Counted from the stretch's first letter, positions 44,949 to 57,787 are shown. The stretch is 64,000 nucleotides of DNA from Fagopyrum homotropicum (GCA_033239125.1 BSWB01000001.1:24827501-24891500), one strand, 5' to 3'. A program made the numbers and translations. The notes: a model not told the origin generated them from the letters alone.

Positions 44949-47244
44949 GTTATCCCTCCCTACCGCACAACACATCAGCCTTCGGTAAACAACACCACCC
45001 CACCTCCTTTCTGCTCAGCCGCCAGCACCACGAGTCGGGGACGTAGGTGCACGCTTCGCCTTCGTTGGGAGTCAGGAGAGTCGAGCACCCTTCTACACAA
45101 CCGACTCAGCCTGGTGTGTCACGCCGAACTGCTCCCTGCCTTCTCCAGCCAGCAAACCAGGCAGTCCCTGCGCCGGACCTTGCCTATCGACGCCGACCAG
45201 GTGAGTACAACCCTTACCTCTCCTTCCCCTGGGACATTTCAATCCCGTTGATCACCTCCCTGCTGCACAGCGAAGAGAAGAGTTCAGCGCCAGAACACCG
45301 GCCTCACTAGCACCACTGGAGCCAGCATCGACGCAACCACTCGAGTCCTTCCGGGTGACTACCACAGCAACGAACCAACCCTCCTAGCGTGAGACTCGAC
45401 AGTCTGTAGGCAAGGAAATCGAAGAGGATCTGGTCCCTCCCGCTACTACAGTGGTACAACAGAACCGACCCAGCGACCCGGAGGTGGTGGTGCCGATCGA
45501 AGCTTCAGCAGCGGACCTCCTCCCTTGCTGCAGTCCGGTAGGTGGCCTAACCCTCTTTGTGAACTTTGAACCGTAATCCTTGGCTGCTCTTTTTAAGAAG
45601 AACACATACAGGTTATAAACTTAAGTTGCTTAGTTTTAATTATGAATGAATTGTAATTCATGGGACTCGAACTGGGGATGTGTGGGTTTAGTTTTGGTCC
45701 AGAAATGTTGACAGTAGGTATCGAACTAGAGATCTCTTGCATATGCCCATTTCTAGAATTTTAGTTGTACTCATAAGTTGACCTATTGGAGGATAAGTTT
45801 CGACGCCTTAAAATGAACATCCACCGTTGAATTTTTAATATGTTGTAGTTTGAAATACACAGTTTACTGTGTTAAATTTTGAGAGAAAGTTAACGGTCGG
45901 AATGAGACATACAAGGTCTTGAAGTAGGACAGTTGGACTGTTTTTGCAAAAGAGGAAGAAAAATGACTAAGTGTAGAAATGTTATTTTTACCCCAACTTA
46001 GAATTTCATGGGAGATTTATGGTTAAGTATTTTAAAGAGATCTTGACACATATATTAAGTAGGTATATCATAGAAGTTTTAGAATTTTTATTCCGGATTT
46101 TTATCTTTTTATTCAAGCCTCGTATCTTAACCCAAAGTCGGACCTTCCGACTTTTGTGAAAATCTAGAATTTTGTGTAACTATTATAAATCTTTATCAAA
46201 CTTTTCAGTAAGAACTAGATTGTGGAAAAGGGTTCCAAAGGAGAGTTTGAAACTAAGTTATAGACAAATCTTGGAGTTTCAGAACCGGGGGTAAAATAGT
46301 CATTTTACCTTAAGAGGGCATTTTAGTAATTTTTCTCTTGATGAGTTTGTGCATCATAGAAGTTATAGACTTCTAAGATTATGGGATGTATTTTGATCCA
46401 CGTGCCTTGTATGAAAGGCGTTTGAGTTTCTACGGTTGCAAACCGAGTTGAGATTGTGAGAGTTGTGGTCTGATTCAGGTAAGTCCTTGCGACTTAATTA
46501 GCTGGTTTCTGGATATTAGTTGGGTGATGATGGTTGTGTGTGTACAATGTATTTTATAATAAATAACAACTTGTTAGGACGACCGTGGTTATTATGTTTT
46601 AAGGCCCAAGTGTATGTATAACGGGCCGTGACATCACTGCCTAGCTTTGCCAGGAGACTAGGAGGTTCTCTATACCCAGACCATACAGGTACATGGTGAG
46701 ACGCATCGGATCCACTCCTGATGGGTACATGGGGGCGGAGGCGAGGTTTTGGAATCCCTTGTGTCACAAAATAAGTATCATTAGAGTGAATGACTTAAAT
46801 GAAGATAATAAATGGATTGTTTGAAAGCATGAAGAGTGTTTATTATTTTATGTGTGTGTGCTATTATTATTCTCCTAATGTTTAGATAACTAACTAATGG
46901 TTGTTTTGTTGTATTTTTAGATTTACTGCAGGTTAGAACAGCAGTTGAGTGATCCGGAAGTAGTGGTCAACCGGGTCTCCGTACTCTTTAGAGTGGGGGT
47001 TTGGGTTGTTGCTTTGTTGTCTTTCCCTTTTGTTATGACGGTTAGTCTTTTCCGTTGTTTAAGTACGATAGGCTGTTAGACTTTGTTGTATTCATCCTTT
47101 TACAAATACATTTTATGAATTTCGGTTTTTCTTATTTGTGTCTTGTTGCAAGATCCTAGTAATATTGTTGTCAAACTGAGGTCGGGACCCATTGTGAGGT
47201 CCTAACCTGTAATATCCCGGGTTCCGAGAATCCGGGGTGTTACA
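44949..47244 (+). repeat. G: 3' part of an E/D-type chromovirus LTR
   Basis: Ends GAATCCGGGGTGTTACA at 47244 with no PBS after it, so it is a solo LTR or an LTR end. The interior matches E's LTR read on the other strand (for example the GGAGACTAGGAGGTTCTCT region near 46655 and the CAGGTAAGTCCTTGCGACTT region at 46477). It starts abruptly at the end of LTR3 and is shorter than an E LTR, which fits the A array having inserted into it. The GC-rich part at 44950-45550 is leader-like. The identity of its first 600 bp is less certain. Confidence 0.72.
46479..46931 (+). other. Candidate intron inside LTR G
   Basis: Donor CAG|GTAAGTCC at 46479, CTAACTAAT branch-like sequence near 46890, T-rich tract, acceptor TTTACTGCAG|G at 46931. 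The best-formed example in the window. Confidence 0.48.
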
Positions 47245-47405
47245 CGAGTATTCATCAAGAATCAACTCAATCGATCTACTTCAAGGCTTGATCGATCAAT
47301 CTAGATCGACTCAATCCCTCAACTTTTGCCTCCATCTCTAAGAAGTAGTTGACATTTCAGCTGGATCTAGATTTAGAATATTTCATTGACGTGTCCAACG
47401 ACGCA

Positions 47406-48680
47406 TCAGGAGATAGTAGGGGACCCTCCGGAGATCTTTTTATCATGGGACAAGGTGACGTTAAAGTCCCCAACAAAGGCCCAAGGGGATCCGGAGTTAA
47501 GTAGACTAAGCGTAACAATGCAGTACGTCCCAAAGACTAGTTCGGTCTTCAAGGATGTTGTTTGTGTAGATGAAGAAGCACTCGAATAGAGTAGGGGAGG
47601 GAGTGGGGTTTGCAACGGAAGGTTTGGAGATGAGGCAGTGAATGAGTTGATCATTGATGAAGTTTGGGTTAAGGTGAAGGGTATTGGAGTTCCTCAACAC
47701 CCAGATGCGGCAGTTACAAGCATAGGGGGAGTTTGAATGATGCTTCCAACTTGGAAGAAGGCGAGAGGACATGTGACTTATTCTAGTCCCCTTGATTCTG
47801 GTTTCAATGATGGCTATTACGTCAAGATTATGATGCTTGACAATATCCATGATAGCTCTTCTTGTTTAGGGTGGTTTAGTCCCCTAATGTTCCAAGCGTA
47901 AAGGTTGAGATTCATTGGGGGGCGATGGTGAAACCAGGGTCATCCTTGATGACTGACGAGGATAGGGTAGGGGATCGGGGAGGGAGAAAGGGGATGGGGT
48001 CTCAGGGAGCGCAAGAGAGAATGTTTAGTCCTTGGGAAGGGGATTTGAAGAGGAAGAGCTAGGAGCAGGATTATCCGAAGGTAAGGGGGGGGGGGAGGGT
48101 AGAGTCGCAGTAGAAGAGAGCTCATTAGAGAGGTGAGCATGCGTGGAGGGGATCAACGACAGAGTGGAGGGTTTGGAAGTAGGGCTTAAAATCATTATGG
48201 ATCAACGACAGAGTGGAGGGTTTGGAAGTAGGGCTTAAAATCATTATGGAGCCAGGGGCTTAAAATCATTATGGATGCGAAGAGAGGCATTGGTGTGGGT
48301 AGAAGTGGTTTAAGGTAGGATCTTTGAAGCAATATGGGCCAAGGGCTTTCTTTGCCAAGGGTTTTAGGGGACCTTCAGTCCTACATTGGTGACCAAACAC
48401 CATGCATGTAGGGCAATGAACCGGTAACCGGTCATACGTGACTCTTTGAGGCTCCATCGGGGCTATTAAGAAAGATTTCCCTAATCACAGAAGCTTTGAC
48501 GTCCACCAAGATTCTAGCAAAACCGAGTCTATCCTGGTTTGCGGAGCATGAGTTGGTGAGAATGGGGTGCTGATGGTCAGTCCGATATTTGCATGCATAC
48601 GGGGAGACCAGAACTTATAGTTGAGGTCATGGAAAGATGCCCAAACAGAATGGACGAGAGACTGGAATAATCAATCCGAT
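47406..48680 (-). pseudogene. Decayed L1-type LINE: ORF1-like zinc-knuckle region and endonuclease start
   Basis: Minus strand. First comes a fragment with LGFARILVDVKASVIREIF (about 48520), then YDRLPVHCPTCMVFGHQC (about 48390-48450), the form seen in plant LINE-associated DUF4283/zinc-knuckle proteins. A proline-rich stretch follows. The endonuclease begins MNLNLYAWNIRGLNHPKQEE at 47915, continues in another frame as NLDVIAIIETRIKG (about 47830), and in a third as GDFNVTLSHDKK (about 47440). At least two frameshifts; the RT part is absent. A 5'-end fragment, not functional. Confidence 0.75.
48150..48275. repeat. 49-bp tandem duplication within the LINE relic
   Basis: The unit beginning GGATCAACGACAGAGTGGAG is at 48150 and 48199, followed by a partial third copy of its end (48257-48275). 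Confidence 0.88.
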
Positions 48681-49549
48681 TTGAATATAATATATATTAT
48701 TTTGATTTGTTTTTCAAAGTAAGCATAATATCAATCCAATTTAAACACAAAACCAGAGAGCGTCCCGCGTGGACAGTAGGCTATTACTCATGTAGTCATG
48801 TACACGAGTAAACTGAGTTTTTTAGGCAAAAATGAATATCACATTCTCATTCTCACCCATACATTTTCGAAGTTCTACAACCCTTATTATCACTTCTTAT
48901 TATTGAGATGTGTCATTTTTCAGCCAATATCACCCACATATATAATTATAACGTGGTTTTATCAAAAAAAAACTGTAGTCTAATTTTAAACCTAAATCAT
49001 CCCTACTAATTATAATCACATCTGATTTTATTTTTAATTTTCAATTCCAAATCCCACGTATACCAACTCAAACTATTTTTATGAGTTTTTTATTTATTAA
49101 AATCAAATTATAGTAATTATTAATAAGGTCATAGTAAAAACGTTATCTCCACTTTTTTTTACTTATAAATATCAATTAATGTTTTTTCAAATTTTCATCG
49201 ACTATAACTAATAATTCGAATTTTTATTAATCAAAATATTTCTGATTTAGAAAGAAATAATTTGTATTGTAACATATTCTAAATATTATATGAAAATCCG
49301 CATAAGATATGGGTAAGGAATTAATTACTTAGATAAACGAGATACTATAATTTGTTATTAAGGAAATCAATCACGAAAGTATACTTGAATAACATAATCT
49401 CAGTAATTTTCTAAAAGAGAACAAACTAAAATGAATTATAATAGAATAATACTTTAAAAAATTTCAATCTATTGAATAAATTACTTTTAAAGCTGACTTT
49501 AGAAAAACGGTCAACTGTGTAAAAAATTTCAACTGGAAAATTGGTCAAA
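48681..49549. other. AT-rich DNA without recognisable features
   Basis: No ORF with protein-like content, no LTR homology to neighbours and no obvious repeats. Confidence 0.6.
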
Positions 49550-49639
49550 CAGTTAACGGGCAATGTCCGAGAGAGCGCGCTTATTCTTCTTCTTCTTCTT
49601 CTCTTAATAAGAAAGTATTTGAAATAAGCAGTTGGCAGG

Positions 49640-49851
49640 AATTTGTTGGGTGTTGAAACCCTACTTTCTCTCTTCTCTAAGATCTGTTGTTGTCTCTCTC
49701 TGGTAAACAGCGATGTATATGCTAAGTTTACGTTCACGGTGACGCTCGAGCCTGCGTATATGTTCCTTAAAAGCCTGGAGGCGATGCATGCGATGCATTC
49801 ATGGGCGTCGATGATCGTGTATAACAGAGATAAAATCATGATAGTTACTAC
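49640..49851 (+). pseudogene. Host-like ORF, left half, interrupted by element E
   Basis: The frame is open from about 49640 (no ATG at the start; an upstream TAA lies near 49624) and includes AKFTFTVTLEP, FLKSLEAMHAMHS and NRDKIMIVTT. A CT-rich tract and an AG just before 49711 could be a splice acceptor. Removing element E and one ACTAC copy joins it in frame to 60339-60551. The strand-helix-strand look is loosely like the start of a sliding-clamp (PCNA/Hus1-type) domain, but I do not recognise the protein and give no name. Since E splits it, it is disrupted in this haplotype. Confidence 0.5.
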
Positions 49852-52389
49852 TGTAACACCCCGAATTTTTAGAACTCGGAGTATTACTGGTTAGGACCTC
49901 ACAATGGGTCCCGACCTCAGTTTGACAACAACATAACTAGGATCCTGCAACAAGACACAAATAAAGAAACCGAAATTCATAAAAACCATGTTTTTAGAGT
50001 AATGAATGCAACAATGTCTAGCAGCCTAAAGTACTTAAACAAAAGAAAAGAACAATTGTCTTAACCAAACGAAAGGAAAGACAAAAACACCCCCCAACCC
50101 CGCTCTAAGGAGTACGGAGACCCGGCTGACCACTACTTCCGGATCACTCAGCTGCCGATCTAACCTGCGGTAAATCTAAAACAACAACCAGAAGAACCGT
50201 TAGCTAGTTATCTAAATATCAGCAGAATAATAGCAGCACAAACACACTCAGATAAACATAAACACTCATCATGCTTTCAAACAAGTCCGTTTTATTATCT
50301 TGTTTTAAATTACTCATTCACTCTAGTGATACTTATTTTGTGACACGAGGGATTCCCAAACCTCGCCTCCGTCCCCGTGTAACCATCAGGAATGGATCCG
50401 ATGCATCTCACCTTGTACCTCCATGGTCTGGGTATAGAGAACCTCCTAGTCTCCTGTCAGAGTTGGGCAGTGATGTCACGGCCCGTTATACATACACTTG
50501 GGCCTCAAACATAATAAAAACCGTCGTCCTAGCAAGTTATTATTATTAAACACGGAAATAGCACACACAACTACTATCACCCAACTAACACTCAAAAACT
50601 GGCTAAGTAAGTCGCAAGGACTTACCTGAATCAAAACACTCTAACACTCCTCAAATAGTCCGTACTCGTGGTAACTCAAGTGCCTGTCAATGAAGGCATG
50701 TGTATCAAAATCACATCTCTATGTCCAACCTCATGCGAAGGAATTACGGAAAGAACGATTCTCATATGGTAAAAGACCGTTTTACCCTTAGTGTAGATAA
50801 TTCTCCGGGTCACTTCTTGACCTCTAATATTTCTTTTGGAACACTTTTCTACTCTAAGATTACTTCTAAAACAGTTTACTAAGGTTATAAAAATTAATCT
50901 CGTCCACTCGCCATTTGGAAATATATTACTTCAATTTCGGGTATTAACTAATCTTATATATATATATCTATATATCTGTATATATATATATACTTCCGTG
51001 CATACTAACCTTCCTTCCAAAAAAAACATCCGTGACTACCCGTTATTTGTATATATATAGTTACATAATTTCACTTCTCATCTCGTACGGGTATAAGTGC
51101 ACTTTAGTATAAGAATATATATATACTTATAGGAATACCTATATAATCCAACATCCACTTACTCTTACATACCTATATATATATATATTCACTCGTCTGT
51201 AGTACTCACATATATATATATATAAGCATCTCCACCATCTCTAATTAAACATACAACCTACTCAATACGTGTATACACAAACCACAACTACAAAAGGCTT
51301 GAACTAGGATTTACCCTCACTGTCGGGCACGGGTTGGGCGCAGCAGTGGCGTTCTAAATTCGTTCGTCACCGACTCGCCAACTCTCTACGGTATGCTCGC
51401 GTTCAAGGCTGTCACCGCCGGAAAACAAACGGAAAGCTCGGGTTAGTTATGTCCCGCTACAGACAGAGAGGGAAGAGGGAAGGAGCAGCAGAGGGGTAGA
51501 AAGCGAGGCCAAGGAGGCAACACTTACCGGAGCTATTGCAGCGGTCTGTGGCGATGGGCTGGCGGACTCACCTCGTCAAGCGTCGGCACAGGGGAAAGGC
51601 TCGGTGGGAGGCGGCGGTTCGCTGGATCGCTTCCGGATTGCACTGCAGGCAACAGGGTGAAGTGTCGGAATGGTGTACGTGCGACAGAAAGAGAGGGAGG
51701 CGGAGAGGAAGGAGCAGGTCTTACCGGTTCACTGAGGCAGACGGCGGCGGCTGCGCGGTGGCTCCGGTGGCAGACGAGGAGAGGCAGTGTCTTCAACCGG
51801 CTGTTGCAGTGGGGTGAGTTCCGGAAGTGCAGAAAGTAGGGAAGGGCAAGAAGAGAGGTGGCGGCGTCTTACCGGACGGATGGAGGTTGGCGAGACAGTG
51901 GTGGCGTCTCCGGTGGAAGGCGGGAGCCTGCTGGTGGTTGCGGCGTCTGAGTTGCGAGGGAGAAGAGGAAGCGGTCCGTTGAAATCCAGAAGTGCGTGAA
52001 TGAGGTAAGCGGCAGGTTAGTTTAGGATTAGGATTAGGTTAAATTTAATTAGGGTTAGGAACTAATTAAGTGGGCTGCTAATTGGGCTTTGTAGTGGCCC
52101 ACACCCGGTCCGCTATGTGATTATAAATACGGATACGCAACTCGTTATTTGCGTGCGGAAAATTATAAAAATACGGAATTAAATTCCGTATTTTATAACT
52201 TATTATTTTTCTTATTTTAACGTACGTAAATTATTTCCGGTCAATTACTTTATCATTTTTTGTGAATCTAGGTCACATAAAATGATAGAACTAAACTCGT
52301 TTTATTCTACTTATTTATTTATTTATGATTGTCGCAACGGACTTTGGTAAAATTCAATTTACCGGAACTTAAAATTTTCAGTTATTACA
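49852..52389 (-). repeat. Element E 3' LTR (left copy)
   Basis: Holds TA microsatellites (about 50950-51225), a GC-rich leader (about 51340-52000) with three CCG|GTAAG donors on the minus strand (51521-51530, 51719-51727, 51868-51875), and a U3 hairpin at 52251-52287. Small frames in the GC-rich part recur in the other LTR and are not genes. Confidence 0.92.
50165..50625 (-). other. Candidate intron in the E left LTR
   Basis: Minus strand: donor CAG|GTAAGTCC at 50625, branch-like CTAAC at 50199-50203, T-rich tract, acceptor TTACCGCAG|GTTAG at 50165. Confidence 0.45.
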
Positions 52390-52606
52390 TCAGTGCCCCC
52401 TTAAAAGAAGTTTCGTCCCAAAACTTAGATTGTTTCCCTTACTCACACATTTTTTTCGGTATACTTTAGTTTTCTCGACATTTTCGTTTTCTACCAAGCA
52501 GCTACTCAGGCATCAAACAAACAAGTATCACAAAAAAAAACAGAAACACTCAAATCAATATAAAAACCTGAAAGGTCAAACAACACAACATCCGAGTACT
52601 AACTCG
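52390..52606 (-). other. Element E 3' UTR and polypurine tract
   Basis: On the minus strand AAGGGGGCACTGA abuts the 3' LTR, preceded by TTTCGGGACGAAACTT, which family A also has before its polypurine tract. The A-type hairpin array is absent here. Confidence 0.7.
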
Positions 52607-53500
52607 TCAAACAGAAGTAACCTCTAACCCCGCAAAGAACTCGGGATAGTTACGTCTAATACTCTCCTCCGTCTCCCAAGTGGCCTCATCAGCTCCTCTC
52701 CTAGACCACTGGATCCTCAGCATAGGTATCTCCTTGGATCGCAGACGTCTGGTACTGCGTTCCAAGACAGCTACTGGGTACTCTACAAATGTATGGTCAG
52801 GCTCAACTGTCAGATCCTCATGGCTGATGACGTGTCTCGGATCCGGAATATACTCTCTCAACTGAGATACATGAAAGACCGGATGGACACTCTCTAGTCT
52901 CGGCGGTAGTGCTAGTCTGTAGGCCACCTCTCCAACTCTCTCTAAGATCTCGAAAGGTCCGACATATCGAGGACTCAGCTTCCCCTTAATGCCGAAATGC
53001 CTGACCCCTCTAATAGGTGATACTCTCAGCCACACCTGTCCACTCACTCTAAACTCCAAAGGTCGACGCCTTTTGTCGGCGTAGGACTTCTGACGACTCT
53101 GAGCTGCTAACATCCGCTCTCGGACTAGGGCAATCCGAGCGATGTCATCCTGTATCTGATCTGGAGTTACTCCATCCACTCTGCTGGGCTCATCCCAACA
53201 TAATGGTGTACGACATCTCCGCCCGTATAAAGCCTCATAGGGAGCCATCCCAATAGACGTGTGCCAGCTATTATTATACGAAAACTCTACCAGTGGAAGA
53301 TGATCTAGCCATACCTGTCCCCAATCTAGTACACACGCCCAAAGCATGTCCTCTAAGGTATGAATGGTCCTCTCAAATTGTCCGTCTGTCTGTGGATGAT
53401 AGGCTGTAGTGAAGTGGAGACTCGTCCCCAAAGCAGTATGTACCTGCTGCCAAAATCTCGAGGTAAAACGTCCATCTCGGTACCCCATGGAGTCGCACAA
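52607..53500 (-). pseudogene. pol: Element E integrase core end and chromodomain-like tail
   Basis: Carries RDGRFTSRFWQQ, the QTDGQFERT catalytic Glu segment, RYVGPFEIL and the tail LRSKEIPMLRIQWSRRGADEATWE. Just upstream (about 53480) roughly 20 bases present in A1 are missing, including the codon for the second catalytic Asp, and the frame shifts there. Confidence 0.85.
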
Positions 53501-53978
53501 TATGTCTGGTGAACTCCTCAGCCAGACGACTCACCGGCCACGTTTCCTTAATCGGAATGAAACGTGCGGTCTTCGTCAGGCGGTCTACCACTACCCAAAT
53601 AGCATCAAATCCTCTGCTGAGTCTCAAACCAGTGACAAAATCCATGGATATATCCTCCCACTTCCACTGTGGTATTGGAAGTGGGTGGAGCTCTCCTCCA
53701 GACCTACGGTGCTCAATCTTGACCTGTTGGCAGGTCGCGCACTGAGCTACAGACCGAGTCACATCGGGCTTCAGACCACCCCACCAGAAGGACCGTCTCA
53801 CATCCTTGTACATCTTACTCGCTCCAGGATGTACTGAGTATGGGGTAGCATGAGCCTCACCTAGTATCCTCTGTCTCAACTCTCTGTCTGTCGGTACACA
53901 AACGCGGTCCTGACGTCTCATCACTCCATCTGCACCAATAGTAAACTGTGGGGCCTCATCTCGAGACATCCTGTCTCA
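53373..53978 (-). pseudogene. pol: Element E integrase N-terminal part
   Basis: HHCC finger (HPGASKMYKDVRRSFWW, CATCQQVK), the first catalytic Asp (SMDFVTGLR) and VVVDRLTKTARFIP. It is separated from RNase H by a stop at 53976-53978 and runs into the frameshifting deletion near 53480. Confidence 0.83.
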
Positions 53979-55592
53979 GATCCTGATCAAAGTAGGGCAA
54001 GTCTCCTGCTTCTGTCGGATCTCATCCAACAGATCAGGAAGTAACTCCATGGTAGACAACTGACCATCAGTATCGGGAAACTGAACCTCTATCTCCAACC
54101 AAGCCAAGTCCCTCTGCAACTGTGGTTGTACTGTCAACCAGGCTATCGCCCTCTCACTAGGCGTCTTCCGGCTCAAAGCAGCAGCTACCACATTCGCCTT
54201 TCCGGGGTGGTAAAGGATCTCAAGGTCGAAGTCCTTGATCAACTCTAACCACCGCCTCTGGCGGTTATTCAACTCTCTCTGAGTGAATATGTACTTCAGA
54301 CTCTTGTGGTCTGTAAAGATCTGACATGTCGCCCCATAGAGATAGTGACGCCAAATCTTAAGAGCATGGACTACTGTAGCCAACTCTAGATCATGTGTGG
54401 GGTAGTTCTCCTCATACGTCTTCAACTGTCGAGACGCATAGGCTATGACCTTACCCCTCTGCATCAAAACACACCCCAAGCCCAGCTTGGATGCATCACT
54501 GTACACCACAAAGTTATCAATACCCTCAGGCTGTGCTAAAATCGGAGCGGACGTCAATCTCCTCTTCAGCTCCTCAAAACTCTGGTGACACGGCTCAGAC
54601 CAGACAAACCGAGTGGTCTTCCTCAGAAGACAAGTAAGTGGTCGGGCAATCAAAGAGAACCCTTCCACAAACCGGCGGTAGTAACCTGCTAAACCTAGAA
54701 AGCTGCGAACCTCCTTAACATTCTTAGGAGGTTGCCAAGAAGATACTGACTCGATCTTCGCCGGATCGACCTTAATACCCTCAGCAGTCACCACGTGACC
54801 TAAGAAAGCCACCTCTGACATCCAAAACTCACACTTGGATAGCTTAGCTTACAGCTGGCTATCCTGTAGAATCTGCAGTACTGTCCTCAAGTGTCCGGCA
54901 TGCTCCTCTCGACTCCTAGAGTAGACTAGGATGTCGTCAATGAAGACCACTACAAACTGGTCTAAGAAGTCAATGAATATCCCATTCATCAACTCCATGA
55001 ACACCGCTGGTGCATTAGTGAGCCCGAATGGCATCACTACAAACTCATAATGACCATACCTAGTCCAGAATGCCGTCTTAGGTATGTCCTGATCTCTCAC
55101 CCTCAACTGGTGTTAACTTGACCTCAAGTCTATCCTCGAGAACACAGACGCTCCATGCAACTGGTCCAACAGGTCATCTATGCGTGGCAGTGGGTACTTG
55201 TTCTTGATGGTTACTTTGTTCAGCTCTCTGTAGTCTATGCACAGCCTCATCGATCCGTCCTTCTTCTTCACAAACAACACTGGTGCACCCCAAGGAGACA
55301 TGCTAGGGCGTATGAAACCCTTCTCTGCTAGCTCCTGTAACTGCTTCTTCAGCTCAAGCAGCTCTATAGGTGCCATACGGTACGGGGCCTTTGAGATAGG
55401 TCTCGTGCCCGGCTCCAAGTCAATGCTGAAATCAACGCTCCTCTGTGGGGGTAGTCCTGGCAGGTCGTCACTGAATACCTTTGCAAACTCGCATGCAACA
55501 GGTATCTCCTCTATAGTCAGGCCCTTGCTTTCCTTCATGGCATAACACCAGAAGGCTTCGCAACCCTGTGCTATCAGTCTCGTTGCTCTCAC
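53979..55592 (-). pseudogene. pol: Element E RT and RNase H in three pieces
   Basis: One frame interrupted by TAA codons at 55113-55115 and 54849-54851, both at places where A1 has Tyr. Pieces: 55113-55592 (RT N-terminus, FVKKKDGSMRLCIDYREL), 54849-55112 (palm with FIDD) and 53979-54848 (thumb/connection, RNase H with TDHKSLKY, LSRK). A further TGA lies upstream at 55632-55634. Confidence 0.85.
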
Positions 55593-55715
55593 TGCACTGA
55601 TAACTGTACCTGACTTTCCGAGGTCCCACCCTCAGGATATTACTCTATGGCCCTCCTCCGTGGCAACGGTCACTGTCCTCCTACCAATGTCTAAGACTGC
55701 TCCGTGTTTCCTCAT

Positions 55716-56198
55716 TCAGTCTATCCCTAAAATGACATCCTCATGAGCTAAGGGCATGACTAAAAAATTGACTAGCCAGTCTCGATCTCCCATGCGAACA
55801 GGACATCCAAAGATCTCTCTAGTCCCTCTTACCTTACTCCTATCAGGTAAGCCTATCATAAAAGGTATCCCCTCTACAGTAGCTAAGGACAACCTATCTA
55901 CGCATGCATCAGATATGAAGGAGTGTGTAGCACCCGTATCAAATAAAACTCGTACAGGTAAGTCATGAATCTGGACCGTACTTGTGGCAATCGGTGCATC
56001 TGGCTGATCGGCATCTCTCAACTCAAACACTCGTGCCTGAGCTCCTCTAGTATCAGCCACACTACTTCGTCCTCTGCCCCGACCTGATCCCTGCATAGAA
56101 CTCTGTGGTGGTGTGTGTCCTGGAGCCCTGTAAGACTGCAGCTGACTAGGAGCTCTGTACTGCTGCTGCTGACTCGGAGTCCGGTACTGTGGCAGTCT
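55716..56198 (-). pseudogene. pol: Element E protease
   Basis: Protease with an intact DTGATHSF active site (LPVRVLFDTGATHSF) and the flap-side AHEDVILGID. It ends at a TGA (55716-55718) where A1 has Trp (GMDWM). The part upstream of 56096 is the Gag-protease linker. Confidence 0.83.
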
Positions 56199-57532
56199 CT
56201 ATACACTCCCTGATAAGCCTGTAGGAGAAGAACCCTGCTGAGATGGAGCCTTGCCCTGACGGCAGAATGCAGCTCTATGTCCAACCTTGCCGCACTGGAA
56301 GCAAGTCACTGCTGGCTTCGTGCAGTTCGATCGGATGTGTTCATAGCTACTGCAGTTGTGGCACTGCAAGCCACCAGCTGAAGTCTGACCAGTAGATGTA
56401 TGGCTCTGTCGCCCCTGAGTCTGTCCCCGTCCAAAAGCAGCTACTCCTGAACTACCACTAGCATAACCTGTCCTCTGTCGCTTATCCGGCCTGTTTGACT
56501 GAGCAGCTCTCCTCGACACTGGTCTGTCTCTCTCATAAGCAGACGCTCTGTCCTGATAGTCTGACAGAGTCTCACAGCGGAACCCTGCCAGATAGGAACG
56601 AGTGCTCTCTCTCAATCTCCTCGAAAAAAGATATACGTGCTGCTCTTCAGAAGGTGCAGCTGGTCCAAGCAGTGTCAGTTCCTTCTGGAACTTCTTGATG
56701 GCAGCAGCAATCGGAATGTCCTCAAATCCAGCCTCAATAAAGTCCTGGAATCTCTCCCTCCTCAATGAGACAGGGCAGTATCTGTCTCTAACAATGCTCC
56801 TCATCTGCTCCCAACTGGTGACTCGACTACGCATGGTCCACCACCAGGAATGAGCATCTCTAGTGAAGCAGGTCTGCACTAAGTCCACCTACCGATCCTC
56901 GGGGCAGCGTATTGCCTCTAACGCAGTCTCTACCTATCCAATCCAGTGCTCCACCTCCAGTCCTATCTCTCCACTATATGAGGGGACCATCTGAGAGTTG
57001 AAAGCCTTCAACCACTCATCCGGTCTCGGTGCTCTAGACCCAGTAGGAGCTCTATCAGCCACAACCCTCCTCTCAGGTACAGCTGGCACCTGGGGCACTC
57101 CCTGTGTCACCTGGACAGATCTATCCGGTACTGGTGGTACTCTCTGTCCTAGCAGCCTGGGGCACTCTCTGTCCTAGCAGCCTCCTCCATACGCTCAACG
57201 TATGCTCGGTACTCTCTGTACTCAGTCGCTCCAATGGAAACACGTCCTGACTCTGTCGAACGTGCTCTCTGTGCTCCAGACCTAGCAACGGTCTCATTCC
57301 TGACCTCAGGACCTACACTCTCAGCTACCTCCTCCACTCCAGCCTCTGGCATGATCATTGCTGGTGGATCCTCTTGAGGAGCTCTACCTCGGCGTCGAGC
57401 TAGTGGAGGTCTACCTCCACGGCCGCGTCCTCTAACTGTAGGGGTCCTATCTCCCCTACCTGGTCCAGCTGGAGGGAGAGGTGGACGACCTCTGCCTCGA
57501 CCAGTAGCTAGCGTAGCTCTAGTACGTGCCAT
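56199..57532 (-). pseudogene. gag: Element E Gag
   Basis: The ATG at 57532 gives MARTRATLATGRGRG, parallel to family A. A 23-26-bp tandem duplication of the CTCTGTCCTAGCAGCCT region (about 57140-57183) disrupts the frame. The Gag core has TAGs at 56934-56936 and 56889-56891 (Arg and Trp in A). It ends with two zinc knuckles (CHNCSSYEHIRSNC and CFQCGKVGHRAAFC) and a TAG at 56199. Confidence 0.84.
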
Positions 57533-57787
57533 CTGCGCAAAGGATAACAACTATAATTACTACTACCTAAAGTTCAAAAATCCAACTACCGTAAAACCTA
57601 AAATCCAACTAAGCATACTGAGATCCGCGGTAGTAGTGGTGGTCAGCCGTACTTTCTATTCCCAACCAAACTATGCATGCATTTAAAACCAAAAATATTC
57701 TTTTAAAACTCAGACCCCTTTTCGAGTTTTGCTTAAAACTTATTCGGTCTTTCAAAAGATTTCAAGTGCCATTGTTGCCAACCTAGA

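Noticed and set aside
51536..51999. Overlapping small ORFs in GC-rich DNA, repeated at 59481-59944
   Set aside because: GC-rich LTR leader without stops by composition; duplicated with the LTR.
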